A stretch of DNA of 64,000 nt, from positions 2,075,732-2,139,731 of the forward strand of contig NW_017265134.1 of the NCBI RefSeq assembly GCF_001638985.1, written 5' to 3'. Below, piece after piece: positions 40,496 to 51,830 of this stretch (positions are counted from its first letter, which is position 1; each line of letters starts with the position of its first letter). Made by a program: the position numbers and the translations under genes. The notes below the pieces were generated by a model. It did not search any database, was not told the origin of the DNA, and saw only the letters and a program-made list of their open reading frames with translations. Source of the stretch: Phycomyces blakesleeanus NRRL 1555(-) (taxonomy: Eukaryota > Mucoromycota > Mucoromycetes > Mucorales > Phycomycetaceae).

Positions 40496-40775
40496 GATAT
40501 AAGCACTTGTATATACATACACACGCACACACACAATGAGAGAGAGAGAAAGAGGCAAAAAAAAGAAGGGTGTCTTTGGTTGTATCGGCAATCCAAAGAA
40601 GGGGGAAGTTTATTTTGTCAGTCCTTCTTGCACGGACAGAAAAAGAAAAAGAAAAAAAAGCAAATTGTAAGCTCATTCAGGTGGGATGCCTTGAACCTTT
40701 TCAATATATCCATAACTGGCTCGACAGTCTTTCAGGTTGCATGGATCCCGTCAAGATTCTGACAAGTCCGGGCTC

Positions 40776-40783
40776 TATAAATA
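40776..40783 (+). promoter_or_regulatory. probable TATA box of the bZIP gene
   Basis: TATAAATA lies 52 bp before the ATG at 40835, in an otherwise GC-balanced segment. Position and sequence fit a core promoter and imply a short 5' UTR. Confidence 0.5.
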
Positions 40784-40834
40784 TGACAAATCCCAAGTTC
40801 AGCAAAAAGGTCAAAAACTAATTGATTAACTTCC

Positions 40835-41938
40835 ATGTCTTTATCTCTTTCCAATCGACAACCATCTCTTCAATTCCACTCCAGGCCAATGGCCATTTCT
40901 ACTATCACATCACCTCCGCTTGCCTCTTCTCATCTTCTGTCTCCAAACCCCTTCTTCAGACCCGGGACAGAAATCCCTACTCTGGCCTCATCAGACTCTT
41001 CCCCAACATCCTCTTCATCCTCTACTTGCTCCTCAACTTCTCCTCCTCCCATCCAAAAGGCCCTCTCTGTACGCTCACCCCGACTATTTACGCCCAACTG
41101 CGGCCCTACAGATCCAGAGACCCAAATGACCCAGATGACCCAGATGACTCAAATGACTCAAATGACCCAAATGACCCAAATGACTCGACCATACAGACCC
41201 GAAAATATCCACCGCACCTCAATTCCATCATCTCATCGACATGGATCCCACTCATATGCTTACTCTCCCCTCCAACGCACCCACACCCATAGCAACCATA
41301 CTCACAATCAAGCCTCTCCTCAGACCATGGCATCATACACATCAGACTCCAGCAGCAACAGCTCACCTTGCATGACACCTCTCTCACCATCCTCTCCACT
41401 GTCCCTACAGGAACGTCGGCAGCGTAACAAGGCTGCCTCAGCCAAATATCGAGCCAAGAAAAACCAGCAGCACGGAGAGATGCGGTCTCTGATCGACTCG
41501 ATTACCAAAGAAAACGATCTTTTGTCTCGCCAGCTAGACCATGCCCAGCGAGAAAACAGCCGACTCAAGGCAACATGCGACCGTCTCCGGGGAAAGATGC
41601 TTGCAGAAAAGATGCTCAAGCGGCTCTTGGGCCAGGACAAACAGCACCCAAACTCAACCCCAAACTCAAATCCAAACGACCCTAAGCATAATAAGGAGGA
41701 CGAAGTGATGTCTCTGGCTGACCCTTCAGAATGTTATTTCCAGAACCACTCAAATCAAGCAACAACAGCGGCTGAACAACAGCACCAGCGCCATCAAAGA
41801 ATGGCCGTGCTCGAGCGATTCGATGAAGACATTGATTTTGAAGATGATGTTGATGACGAAGAAAAGAACCAAGCATGGAACACAAAAGAGCGCATTGGCC
41901 GAGTGTCACCAGAAGGCAAACCAAATCTCTTTGGATAA
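40835..41938 (+). CDS. bZIP transcription factor
   Basis: A single uninterrupted ORF of 367 residues, unusual here where most genes are split. The N-terminal ~190 residues are Ser/Pro/Thr/His-rich and contain a tandem MTQ tripeptide repeat (about residues 96-117). The bZIP domain follows: basic region ERRQRNKAASAKYRAKKNQQ at about 192-211, with the N-x7-R signature (N-KAASAKY-R), then leucine-zipper heptads (IDSITKENDLLSRQLDHAQ, then RENSRLKATCDRL). The NKAASAKYR core resembles fungal Cys3/Zip1/Met28-type factors, which control sulfur and stress genes, but I cannot assign the pathway. The C terminus is acidic (FDEDIDFEDDVDDEE), a plausible activation region. It acts in the nucleus as a dimer. 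Confidence 0.9.
   Translation: MSLSLSNRQPSLQFHSRPMAISTITSPPLASSHLLSPNPFFRPGTEIPTLASSDSSPTSSSSSTCSSTSPPPIQKALSVRSPRLFTPNCGPTDPETQMTQMTQMTQMTQMTQMTQMTRPYRPENIHRTSIPSSHRHGSHSYAYSPLQRTHTHSNHTHNQASPQTMASYTSDSSSNSSPCMTPLSPSSPLSLQERRQRNKAASAKYRAKKNQQHGEMRSLIDSITKENDLLSRQLDHAQRENSRLKATCDRLRGKMLAEKMLKRLLGQDKQHPNSTPNSNPNDPKHNKEDEVMSLADPSECYFQNHSNQATTAAEQQHQRHQRMAVLERFDEDIDFEDDVDDEEKNQAWNTKERIGRVSPEGKPNLFG
41118..41187 (+). repeat. 9-bp in-frame tandem repeat coding (MTQ)n
   Basis: About seven copies of ATGACCCAG/ATGACTCAA in the bZIP coding sequence. The C/T and G/A third-base variation between copies shows that it is not brand new. Confidence 0.85.
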
Positions 41939-43212
41939 CGTCCCAATCGATTGTCTTTATTCTTCTTCTTCCCCCCCCCCCCTTTTTTTATACATATTCA
42001 AGATGACTTTCACGATATTGTCTCTATGCTTTTCACTTTCATGCTTACTGCTTGCTATAAAAAAAATATCCGTTTTTCTTCCTTTTTTTTCATCCTCTTT
42101 CTATTTCACACTTTCATTCTACCTCTTTTACTTCTTTATCTTTATGTGATGAAAACCCCGTCTCATTCTATAGCGTATAAGCGTCCATTGACACTATGCT
42201 TACTATTCATTTCATCTGTTTTATTTTTTTTTATTTTTTTTTATCTTATTTTTTTGTACATTAGTGCTCATGGGCCATGCTCTCTCTCTCTCTCTAACTT
42301 TCTCATTTATATCTATCTCTCCTTTTATTTTTTATTTATTTTGCTTTTCTTCTTTAACTTGTTTTCTTATCTGCGCCAAAATGTGAGCGTGTAATGTAAT
42401 CCCAGCTTTTTATTTTATTTTATTTTATTTTATTTTTTGTTCATAGTATAATCTCAATAATAGTCATGTCTTTAGAAGACATGTAGCAAATTCTCCTTTT
42501 TTTCCCATCTTTCCTCTGGCTTCCTATCCTATTCAACCCTGCAATTCTTTTATATATATATATACATACATACATAAATACATTCATAAAAAGTATATAT
42601 AAAGGAATACGCTGTCTATCTCCATTTCCATAAGAAAAATAAATAAATCAATAAATCAATAAATCAATAAAATGACTTAATGATTAAATAGCTATTCAAG
42701 TATTCAATTATTCAATTATTCAATCATTCAAATAAATCGATATTCCAGCCTTGTCCTAATTTTCTCTTTCTAAGCGGGAATTTTCCCATTTGTATCCCCC
42801 CCCCCCAGATTATCATTTTTGTATGTATATTTTGATGACCCTGCACATCTATTCTTACACTATATAAACATTAAATCTTTTTTTAGGTACAGCAATTGTG
42901 TATCTATAGGTGTGTGTGTGTATTTACGTACATACGTAGATATATATATATAAATATATAGCTAAGCAAAGTATAAAAAATATACGCACATGAAAATAAA
43001 AATAAAAATAAAGATTAGTTGCCAAGTAACCGATTATATTACCCTCTCCCTTTCTTCTTCTCCCTTTCTTCTCTCTTTCTCTTCTGTGGTCTTTATCTTT
43101 TGGTACATTTCTTTACATATATTGTTTCAATTCTAATTACCAAAATCACTGTTACAACTACTACGACTAATTCTTTTCTATTACCTTTTTCTTTCTTTAA
43201 AAGAAAAGAAGT
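41939..43212. other. intergenic, pyrimidine- and AT-rich
   Basis: About 1.27 kb between two plus-strand genes. It holds poly-C runs (41973-41983, 42799-42808), (TTTTA)n at about 42408-42437, (AATCAATA)n at about 42645-42670, and CT-rich sequence just before the PL14 start. No coding exon is seen. Confidence 0.45.
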
Positions 43213-44117
43213 ATGAAAGCATCGAGTATTTTAGTCATCTTTATAGCTCTAGCATTCGCTAATGCTCAACAATTATCAGACAAGGCAAGACAGTTGGGAC
43301 TCAATCAGACCTGGTCGGCTCCATTTCCGACCTCTCCTCTTTTGGACGATAGTGCGGCTACGTACATAAACACCAACTGGCACAACCCAAACAACTATTT
43401 TTACGGAACTACTGACGTATCATATGTACCTGACCCCATTACCACCACAAACAACAGCGCCAACAACAATATTAGCTCTCAAGTACTTCAAATTAAGTAC
43501 AACAAAGGATCTTATTCGCCAACCGGTACAAAATCTTCCAGTGCCTCAGTGGGTGGTGCAGAATTCTATTCAACCCCATTTAGAAACAATTCGTATGACA
43601 GTGTGCTCCTACGCTATGATCTTGCCTTTGACAAAGATTTTGACTGGGTACTTGGTGGTAAATTACCAGGATTATTCGGCGGTAAGATTATTTATGTATT
43701 TATGTATTCATTTATTACTATTCTTATTATTATTACCTTTGTGAATTTAATTACAATCATAATTACAATTACAGTTGCAGTTACATAAATGTATCTACAT
43801 ATTTTTGGTGTTATTGTTTTTTTATTTTTATTTTTATTACTACTGTTGTACTCATTATACTGATCTTGCTATTATTGAATGAATAATAATAACTATAATA
43901 CAGGTCCCCCTGGTCAAGGCTGTTCTGGTGGAGACAAGGCTACGGGGTCCAATTGTTTCTCTGTTAGACTGATGTGGCGAGAAGCAGGTGAGAAAATCTC
44001 GAGTTCTACCTTGTTAATATAATCGATCACCAATATGAAAACAAGTCAATGCACATACACACTATAGACATATACTATAAACATATACGTGTATATACAC
44101 AGATATATAGCCATAGC

Positions 44118-44151
<34 letters not shown>

Positions 44152-44742
44152 TAAAGATAAAGATAAAAAAAAACCTACCCCCTTTATTTTCTAAAACGAG
44201 TCTATTTCTTGTATTTTTTTTCTATCTTCTATTCTCACCTTACCTTCTCCTTCTCCTTCAAAAATATAGGCTCGGGGGAGGCCTATGCTTATATTCCAAA
44301 CTCCGACGCTACCTGCTCACTCCCTCTGGTGATGTGCAATGATCAGTATGGAACTACCTTTTCGCGAGGGTTGCTTCAACTGAAAAAAGGCCAGTGGACA
44401 AAACTCGAACTGTACATTAAGATCAACGATCCTTCAAAATCCAACGGTATCCTCCAGGTGTGGCAAGACGACTCCCTTCTTATCAGTCAAACGTCACTTC
44501 AGTATCGAACTTCAAATGCAGTTGCGATCTCCAGTCTCATGTTCAGTACCTTCTTTGGTGGTGGAACAGCCAATTATGCTACTCCTCAAGACACGTACAG
44601 TTACTATAGAAATGTCGAATATAGTGTTGGCCTACCTGTCACCCTAACACCCCAACAGTCCTCTGCTTCTAACCTTGCACGCCTCTCTTTTACTCTCCTA
44701 CTTACTGGCTTCATCACTCTTCTGTACTTATTCAGTCTATGA
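43213..44742 (+). CDS. PL14-type polyuronide lyase, probably GPI-anchored
   Basis: Three exons (43213-43681, 43904-43987, 44270-44742) join in phase to 341 residues. An N-terminal signal peptide (MKASSILVIFIALAFANA) is followed by a beta-rich domain with GGKLPGLFGG, then GPPGQGCSGGDKATGSNCFS, VRLMWREAGSGEAYAYIP and a late FFGGGTANYATPQDTYSYYR. This order is that of polysaccharide lyase family 14 (alginate/glucuronan lyases), which cut uronic-acid polymers by beta-elimination. The tail is a Ser-rich stretch (QQSSASN) followed by a hydrophobic end (LSFTLLLTGFITLLYLFSL) with no basic residue after it, the pattern of a GPI-anchor signal. The substrate is not readable; glucuronan of the fungus's own wall is a reasonable guess. 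Introns are longer (222 and 282 bp) than elsewhere. Confidence 0.82.
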
Positions 44743-45735
44743 AAAACAAAACAAAAAAAAAAACAAATTCATGCAATCCATTTACAATAACCCTTCCCTT
44801 TAATTCTTCTTCTTTATACATATATTCACTCTGCATTTCAGTTTTCACTATAAAAAAAATTCATTATTGTATAAATCAAATATTACATTTACACTTGGTA
44901 TCTTGACCATCGATCTACACAGTTCTTCCTCTTCTTTTTATCCTTCTTCTATTCTTCTTCCTCTTTATTTTACTCCCTGTTTGTAGACACACACACACAC
45001 ACACATGTATATATATATATATATCATTTATGCGCCTTCATACACTCGTGTTCAAGAAGAGGAAGAGGAAACAACACATAAAGGTTTGTATGTTAATCTA
45101 TTAAATAAATAAATAAAAGGTTATTTATCAGCAAAAAAAGAAAGATAAGTTCTTTCTCTTTTCTTTTTGTGAATTTTCCTCATGCAAAATATTCAAGTCA
45201 AAATTATCATCAAAGCATATACATACATACACACACGCATATAACTCCACATTTACACACACATACAAATATATACAAGCCTCTGTACAGGTATATTAAT
45301 ATACATGTATAAATGTAATAAAGTAACAAGACACTTTTGATAAATGTTCGTCTCAGTCAGTTATTTTATAGCCCCCTCTTCCCTCGCTTTCTCCCTTCTT
45401 TTGTTTTTCCCTTAATTTCTCCCAATATCCTTCATTCTTTTTTTTCCTTTTCTTTTTAGTATGATCTTGGCATATGTGTATGTATGTGTATGTGTATATG
45501 TATGTGTATGTGCATGTGTTTGTGTCTGTGTCTGTGCGTAAGGTGTATATGTCCGTGTGTGTGTGTATGTATGTGTGTGTGTGTGTGGGTGTGTATGTAT
45601 GCGTGTGTGTGTGCGTGTGCGTGTGCGTATATGTCAGATTGTGCGTACGTTTGTATTTTTGCGTGTATACAATTTATGTATATATGTATATACAATTGTT
45701 TTTGTGGGTGTCTTTTTGTGTGTATATTTTATTCT
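44743..45735. other. region between convergent genes with GT-rich repeats
   Basis: About 990 bp of 3' sequence. It contains (CA)n (44989-45004), TATA runs and a long TATGTG/GTGTGT stretch at about 45472-45680. That stretch gives repeat-derived ORFs on both strands that are rejected as genes. Confidence 0.6.
45472..45680. repeat. GT-rich (TATGTG)n minisatellite
   Basis: Degenerate TATGTG, TGTGTC and GTGTGT units over about 200 bp, lying just downstream of the NDUFA13 stop codon. The repeat probably overlaps its 3' UTR. Confidence 0.8.
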
Positions 45736-45953
45736 CTAGTTCTCTTCAGGAACAACGACGAAGTTGGGTGGAATATAGTATTTGGTGTTGTTGTAAACAG
45801 ACTCTCCGGCCTTCCAGTCCTTGACATCCTTCATGATCTCGGCTTCACGAGCATTGGCTGCTTGTGTGCGGCGGTAAGTGTCGCGATCGGCTTCAGCAGT
45901 CAAGAGAGGAACGACATTGATACGAGCCCAGAGGTTTTCGCGCTTAAGTTCAC

Positions 45954-45988
<35 letters not shown>

Positions 45989-46259
45989 GTATTTAATAAT
46001 AAAAAATATATATTAATTAACCCACACCCAAAATAAATATGATAGTGATGATAATAATAATAATAATATATATGCTTTGTCGCGCTTACCGTCTCTCCAG
46101 GTTGCCAACAGCAAGCTTGTAGAAACCAAAGGCAGATACAGCGGCAACGCTAGCAAGAATAACAAGTCCGGAAGGACCACGCTTAGGCAAATAACGACGG
46201 TATCTAACTTCAGAGTAACCCTCGGCAGGTGGCAGATCTTGAGCACCTCGTGCGGACAT
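45736..46259 (-). CDS. NDUFA13: NADH dehydrogenase subunit NDUFA13/GRIM-19
   Basis: Two exons (46259-46090 and 45952-45736) join to 128 residues. It starts MSARGAQDLPPAEGYSEVRY, then RRYLPKRGPSGLVI, a single membrane helix (LVILASVAAVSAFGFYKLAV) at about 32-51, then RRELKRENLWARINVVPLLT, ending YYIPPNFVVVPEEN. This is the B16.6/GRIM-19 accessory subunit of respiratory complex I in the mitochondrial inner membrane, and the length fits fungal members. The 137 bp intron ends, on the coding strand, in an ATT-repeat tract directly before its AG. Confidence 0.93.
45954..45990. repeat. (AAT)n microsatellite at an intron 3' end
   Basis: About twelve AAT units (ATT on the coding strand) lie immediately next to the 3' splice site of the NDUFA13 intron. 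Confidence 0.85.
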
Positions 46260-46872
46260 GGTTTTTCTTTCTTAATGAAAAGAGTGGGGAGGGAGGGGTA
46301 GGAAAAAAAAAGAAGTACTTGATGAATTCAAAAAGTTAACTTTTTGATGGGACGGCACTTTGGGGGGTGGCTCTTGCCTAGGATTTGTTGTTTTTGAAAG
46401 GAATTGTGATGTCAGCACGCTACAAGTGATTGGTTGACAGGGTTTGAAATTTTTCCAAACCGCACATTTATCTTCACACAAAGTACGGTGCACGCACCCA
46501 TCTACGCACCTTTTTTTTTTCTTTCCCTCCATTCCTTCTACAACGAATAAATAGTGATCAATATTTAAATGATCGATTAAATTGAAATTGAAATTGAAAT
46601 TGAAACAACTATCTTTTATCAATATATATTAAGATAATTTTTTTTTTTCATTTGCTGTCTTTCTTGACTGTGATGATGTAGCTTGTTTATATAAGTATAT
46701 ATATATAAAAGTATGTAGTGTAATGTATTAAAAAGAAGAAGAAAATAGGAAAATCTGATTAACCTACAAGGATGTTGAAGAATCCTTGAAAGGCAAAAAA
46801 AATATAGAAGAATAAAGAAGAGGGTGATCCAAAACCTTTAACAAAAAAAAACTGTTGGATCAAGAAGTATGC

Positions 46873-46911
<39 letters not shown>

Positions 46912-47171
46912 AAATAATAATAATAATAATAAAAATAAAAAGCAAATATGATGAGGGAAAGAAAGGAAAGGGAAAGATAATAATAATGGAGAGAGGGCAA
47001 TGGTTTAAAGAAGAAAGAAGCAGAAAAAAAAAAGTGAAAAAGAAAAGAATACTGTGTTCTTTTGTCTTTCACTTCTTTCACTTCTTCTTCTTGACAGGGT
47101 ATGTATGAGTGAATTTTTTTTTCGTTCTCTATCTCTTTTGTTTTTTGGAGTGGGGGTTTTTTTTGGGAGGT
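46260..47171. other. intergenic between two minus-strand genes
   Basis: About 910 bp: the NDUFA13 promoter on the left, then (ATTGAA)n at about 46579-46605, (GA)n at about 46874-46905, (AAT)n near 46915-46932 and the chitin synthase 3' region. No coding exon is seen. Confidence 0.5.
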
Positions 47172-50100
47172 TTATCCAGTAAAGATTCTCATGAACAAGT
47201 AAGAACACGATCCCAAGAAACGAATTGCTGCAAGGCCTGCAACAGACCAAAGAATGAAACCAAGATATGCTGTACTACGCTCCTCATAAGAACCAAACCA
47301 GTGTAAGATCTGTCCGTTGGTAATGACAGCAACAAGGGCCATGTTACTGATTATCCAGCAAAGGACAAGGTTGGTACGGAAAGCTCTGTAGTAATCATCC
47401 TGCTTGGTCTTTGCGTCACGATGCTCGGCTTCAGGTACAAACTTTCTCTTGAGATCCAGACAAGCTTCTTCGTACTGTTCGTTGAGATCCTTTTGTTCGG
47501 TTGGTACTTCGACTTCAACTGACTGGCCACCATCCTTGTCAGTTTTTGCCTTTACAACACCCAGATCGGTAGAAACACCATTATCACCCTTGGTACCCCA
47601 CGAAACATCATGAGTGTTACAGAAAGCATAAATGTTGAGCACGTTGATATAACTGGGAGACATGAAGATATATGGTATGAAACTTGTGAACATGTGCCAG
47701 GGATCCATGAACAGCATACTGGCCACAAAGTACATGATATAGGTTGCAAGGAAGGATATGACGACTTGACGGAAAGTACTTTGGTTAAAGAGGGCAACGA
47801 CTGCATTTTCGGTCGCAGAAGCAGCATCTACAGCAGTGATGATACCAACAACAGTAATCCAGAGAGTACAGAACATGATGTACACCATCATAACAGCGAA
47901 AAATGCAAAACCTCCAATGTAGGCCCATTTGAAGCCTTGAGGTCTGTTACCCATAGCAATAATAAATTGAACAACAAGCAAAACACCTAGAGATTTTTTT
48001 TTATTTTTTGTTTGGTCAGACACAATACACACACACACACACATATATATATATATGTATGCCTTGATTTTTTTTGTTTTGTTTGATCAATGGTACTTAC
48101 AATAGATATAGTTGAGGACAATGTGGAGAATTTTAGCAACATCAGCAGAGAAAGGTTTGGGGTTCAATTCCTCAGATTCCATAGAGCTAGTCATGATATA
48201 GAAAATCAAGTAAAAATTGCCCTGAAATCACCAAAGTTAGCAATTTGATGCGTATAATTTTGAGAGACGTTTGACGTTTTACTTACGATAGCAAACCAAG
48301 AAAAGAACAAATTGTACAGCTGATAGATATCTTCAAACATAAAGGCCAGTTTACGTCCAATAAAATGGTTCGAACTCCAGACTTTTCTCCAGTGAGCAAG
48401 GGAGTAGATACCAGCAAAGAAGGAACCGTTGAGCCAACGACGACGCTGAGATACAAACTCAGGAATATTGTCAGGCACATCAGTTTCACCATAGGCATTG
48501 CAGACATAATGCAGTGTCCAGGCTTCGTTTCTCTTGGCAACCAATTCATAGCACAGGATACGATCTTCGGCGAGATACATATTGGCTGTAAAGATGTCGG
48601 CATCTGAACCATGCATCTTCTCACCCATAAAGTACTTCTCGAGGGGACCGACGCCATTGTGATCGTTCTGCAGAGCCTTGTAGCGATAAGCAGAGAATGC
48701 ACCAGGAAGTACAGAAATATGTCCAAATACAGACTCGAGAGGCTTGTCGAGAATATTTGAAATCTTGTATTCAAAGTTCTGTGAGGCCACAAGAGGATTT
48801 AACAGATTGCTTCCATATTTTCCGGCCATGGCTCGAATTTCACCACACGCACCGGCCACGTTTTTGTTGATATCGAACGCCTTCCACAAATGGTAAATCG
48901 AGTTGTGTCCGGGCTTAGTTCCAACATCGAGTAGGACACAGACATTAGGTCTAAGCAGAGGACCAAAGGCCTGGAAGAACCATCGATGGGAATTGATCTT
49001 CTTTTGATTCTTTTCCTTTAGGCAAAACAGCAGCTGAACAGGAACAATGCCCTTGTCGGCGCCTCTGAAACTCATGTCGGGTTCGACGGAGATTTGTGTT
49101 GTGTGCTACAAGAATGTGCGAGATTTTTTTTTAAGCAAAATAAAATAAAATAAAATGCGCTGAAGAGATTGGGGGAGAAAATGGATAGAGAGAGAAGGGA
49201 AGGGAAGAGCCCCATGCGGTGCGGAGCATAAAGTAGAAATCACCCACGGGTTTATATATATCTATATATATATATATATTGTAGAAGCCTACCTCAAAAA
49301 TATGGGCGGCCACAGGCTTGCCCTCTACGACGTTCTTGGCAACACCTTCTTGGTATACACCTAATGCAGATAGGACGGAAAGGGTACGAGCATTGATCTT
49401 GGTACGGCCATCAGATACGATACAAACAACCACCTTCTTCCATCCCTCAGCATTCCACATCTTATTGCGGGTCTTTGCACACAAATGGGCAATATTCTTC
49501 ATGACACCATGCATTGTTCGGCAAAAAAGAACTTCGTCTTCCTATAAATCGTACACATACACACATATATATAAATACAATTATAACTTTAACTCTAAAT
49601 GTAAATGTAAATATATCTTTCTTACGTTGTACATGGTTAATACAATAAACAATTCAGTGTCTCTTCCAGACAGATTCTGTCTCAAGAGATATTTCTCGGA
49701 CTCAAAATCAGCAGGGTCACAGGTGGCAGCAGTATATCGCATGTGGGTAAATTCTTCGCCTTCTTTGATGGGAAGACTTTGGAGATACTTTGTTGGGACA
49801 GGATTGTCGAGGACAAGATTACCTCTGGTAAGCTTGACCTTTCGAACTATTATTATTATTGTTGTTATTTTTAAGAAAAAGAAAAAGCCAGCCATGTTAA
49901 ATAGTGCACAGACATGGACACACACACACATATATATATATATATAATGAGAGAGAGAGAGATATAATTACCTGTCTTGTATCGTCGAGGTTGGCGGCGA
50001 GGAGGTTCGGTAAATGAGCCATTAGGAGATGGACTCGAGTTTTGGAAGTGAAGGCCAGGGCTGTTGGGCGATCCTGCACCTGATCTTCCACGATACATTG

Positions 50101-50329
50101 GTGAAGGTTGCATGACAGAATTGGGGCTTCCGAGAAGTGGTTGGTTCATGGTCTCAGAGGAAATGTGTTCATCGTGATAGCCCATTGTATCAAAGTTGTT
50201 GTTTGGTCTACGGGCTGGTGGCTGTGTACCAAAGTTGGTGTCTTGGAGAGGATACTGCTCCTCAGTATAGCGAGGCAATGGTGAGCCTGCAGGCGAAGTA
50301 GGCGATGCGTATTGGCCTGGATTGTACAT
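47172..50329 (-). CDS. CHS: Chitin synthase (division 1, class I-III type)
   Basis: Six exons (50329-49972, 49846-49626, 49541-49293, 49105-48287, 48221-48101, 47986-47172) join to 860 residues. A ~115-residue disordered Pro/Ser-rich leader ([20 protein letters not shown]) precedes the glycosyltransferase core. The core contains [51 protein letters not shown] (about 454-461) and the processive-synthase signature QRRRW at about 496-500. All catalytic motifs are intact. The C-terminal half carries the membrane helices ([52 protein letters not shown] and others). The enzyme polymerises GlcNAc from UDP-GlcNAc and extrudes chitin through the plasma membrane. There is no myosin motor or cytochrome-b5 domain, which excludes classes V and VII. 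Confidence 0.95.
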
Positions 50330-51830
50330 TTAGACGGTATCCAGAAGATTGGTGGAGGTGATAGTAAAAGTAAAAAAAGAATGACTCTGGGGATGCTAGT
50401 TATATATGTATATATGTATATGAGTATGTCTATTGATATATATAAACGTATATTTGGCTACAGAAATAATAATATTAGGATTTTAGTAAAAAAAAAAGAA
50501 TTGCCATTGTTATTGTTACTACTGTTGACCAATGCTTACTCAAAGCTACAGCACTAGAAGATAAAGGAAAGACAATCCAGTCTGTAAAAGGAAAAACAAA
50601 GACGTATCCTGGGTAATGAAAGAAAGGGTGGGTTTATATACTAGTTGAAAAGAAATGAATTGATGAGAACAAGAAAAAAATAGATATATATATATAAATA
50701 TAAAAATAATAAAAAATGATAGGTTACACTTGTCTGCAATATTTCATAAAAACAAAATGGCGTTTGAGCATCGTTTGAAAAGAGCATTTTTGGAACCTTG
50801 GCAGCACAGAAGTGCATAGCTGGCCACTCAACAGGACATGACATTTAGTCTGTTACACGTCTTCTAGGGTCGTCGATTTAAAAATGTCATGGTGCCTGTG
50901 TTTGTCTCCCGCTGTAAATCACCAGAAATAGCCATATTTACATGCGCGTGCAACAATGATATTAATTGCAAACATACTCAAGTCTAAAAAAAACGAGAGA
51001 GAGAGAGAGAAAGAAATCGCGGGTATCAAAACAAAAATACATACATATGGCTTTGCATGTCTATAAATGATAATTTGTTCATATATGTGTATATGTCTTT
51101 TTAAAAAAAACAAGACCTGAGTGTATTATGATATATGTCTATCTATCTATTTGTATTTGTATTTGCACTTATATTTGTATTTGGTGATACAAATGCTTTT
51201 TACCTGATATCTAAAAGCACCAAAATAGAGGCAGCAATAATACATTATTTTTTTCTGTCTGTATTGGTCTGTGAGGTACTACCATTGAAAGTGGATGTAC
51301 GACAATATAGGTTCCATTCAACTCCCCGACCATATTATTGGTCAAAATGGATTTACTATATAAAGATATTAAAAATTATGTATATATATATCTTGTATGT
51401 GCGTGTGTGTATTGAGTTTTATCAGTCTTGTTAATTAATCATCCTATTGATTTATTGATGTTTTTTCTCTCAATATAATTTAGTGTTATTTTTTATTTAT
51501 TTTATTTTTTGTTCTTTAATATTATCTTTTGTTGTGTTTCCATGGTTACGAATTTTATATTCTGATGGAAAAATAAAATATAACATTTTCTTTTATATCT
51601 TTTGGTTGTTAATCAAAACACTCTTTATTTCCATATATGAGAAAGCAAATCGATTTGAAGATCCAAAATAAAGAAGAATTACATAAATGTGTATATGGTT
51701 GCCTGGTGACAAATAGATAGAGAGAGAAATGAATAGACGGACCCTAAAATAAAACTATTTTACGTTACCACAAAAAGTAAAAATATATATATAAATCCTG
51801 GGTGCAAATCAAGCTAAATATTCTTAGATA
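50330..51830. other. chitin synthase upstream region
   Basis: About 1.5 kb of AT-rich DNA with TATG/TATA runs, (GA)n at about 50996-51011 and poly-A tracts. No coding exon or clear core promoter element is recognised. Confidence 0.4.

Larger units (their letters stand above)
33152..40775. other. 7.6 kb gene-free, repeat-rich region
   Basis: No coding exon, RNA gene or transposon is recognised on either strand. The DNA is AT-rich with many homopolymer, TATA and GATA-like runs. From about 38.1 to 40.5 kb there is a cluster of tri- and hexanucleotide microsatellites, listed separately. It lies between the divergent GH45 and bZIP genes, so it may contain long upstream regulatory DNA or a non-coding transcript; neither is visible from sequence alone. 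Confidence 0.5.

Noticed and set aside
40278..40676. 132-codon ORF with Leu-Trp repeats
   Set aside because: It comes from the (AAGCCA)n and (GA)n microsatellites.
40740..40821. Possible 26-codon upstream ORF before the bZIP start
   Set aside because: A TATA box lies at 40776-40783, inside the ORF, so its start is probably not in the transcript.
45456..45996. Cys/Val/His-rich ORFs up to 170 codons
   Set aside because: They are products of the GT-rich minisatellite and antisense to NDUFA13 exon 2.
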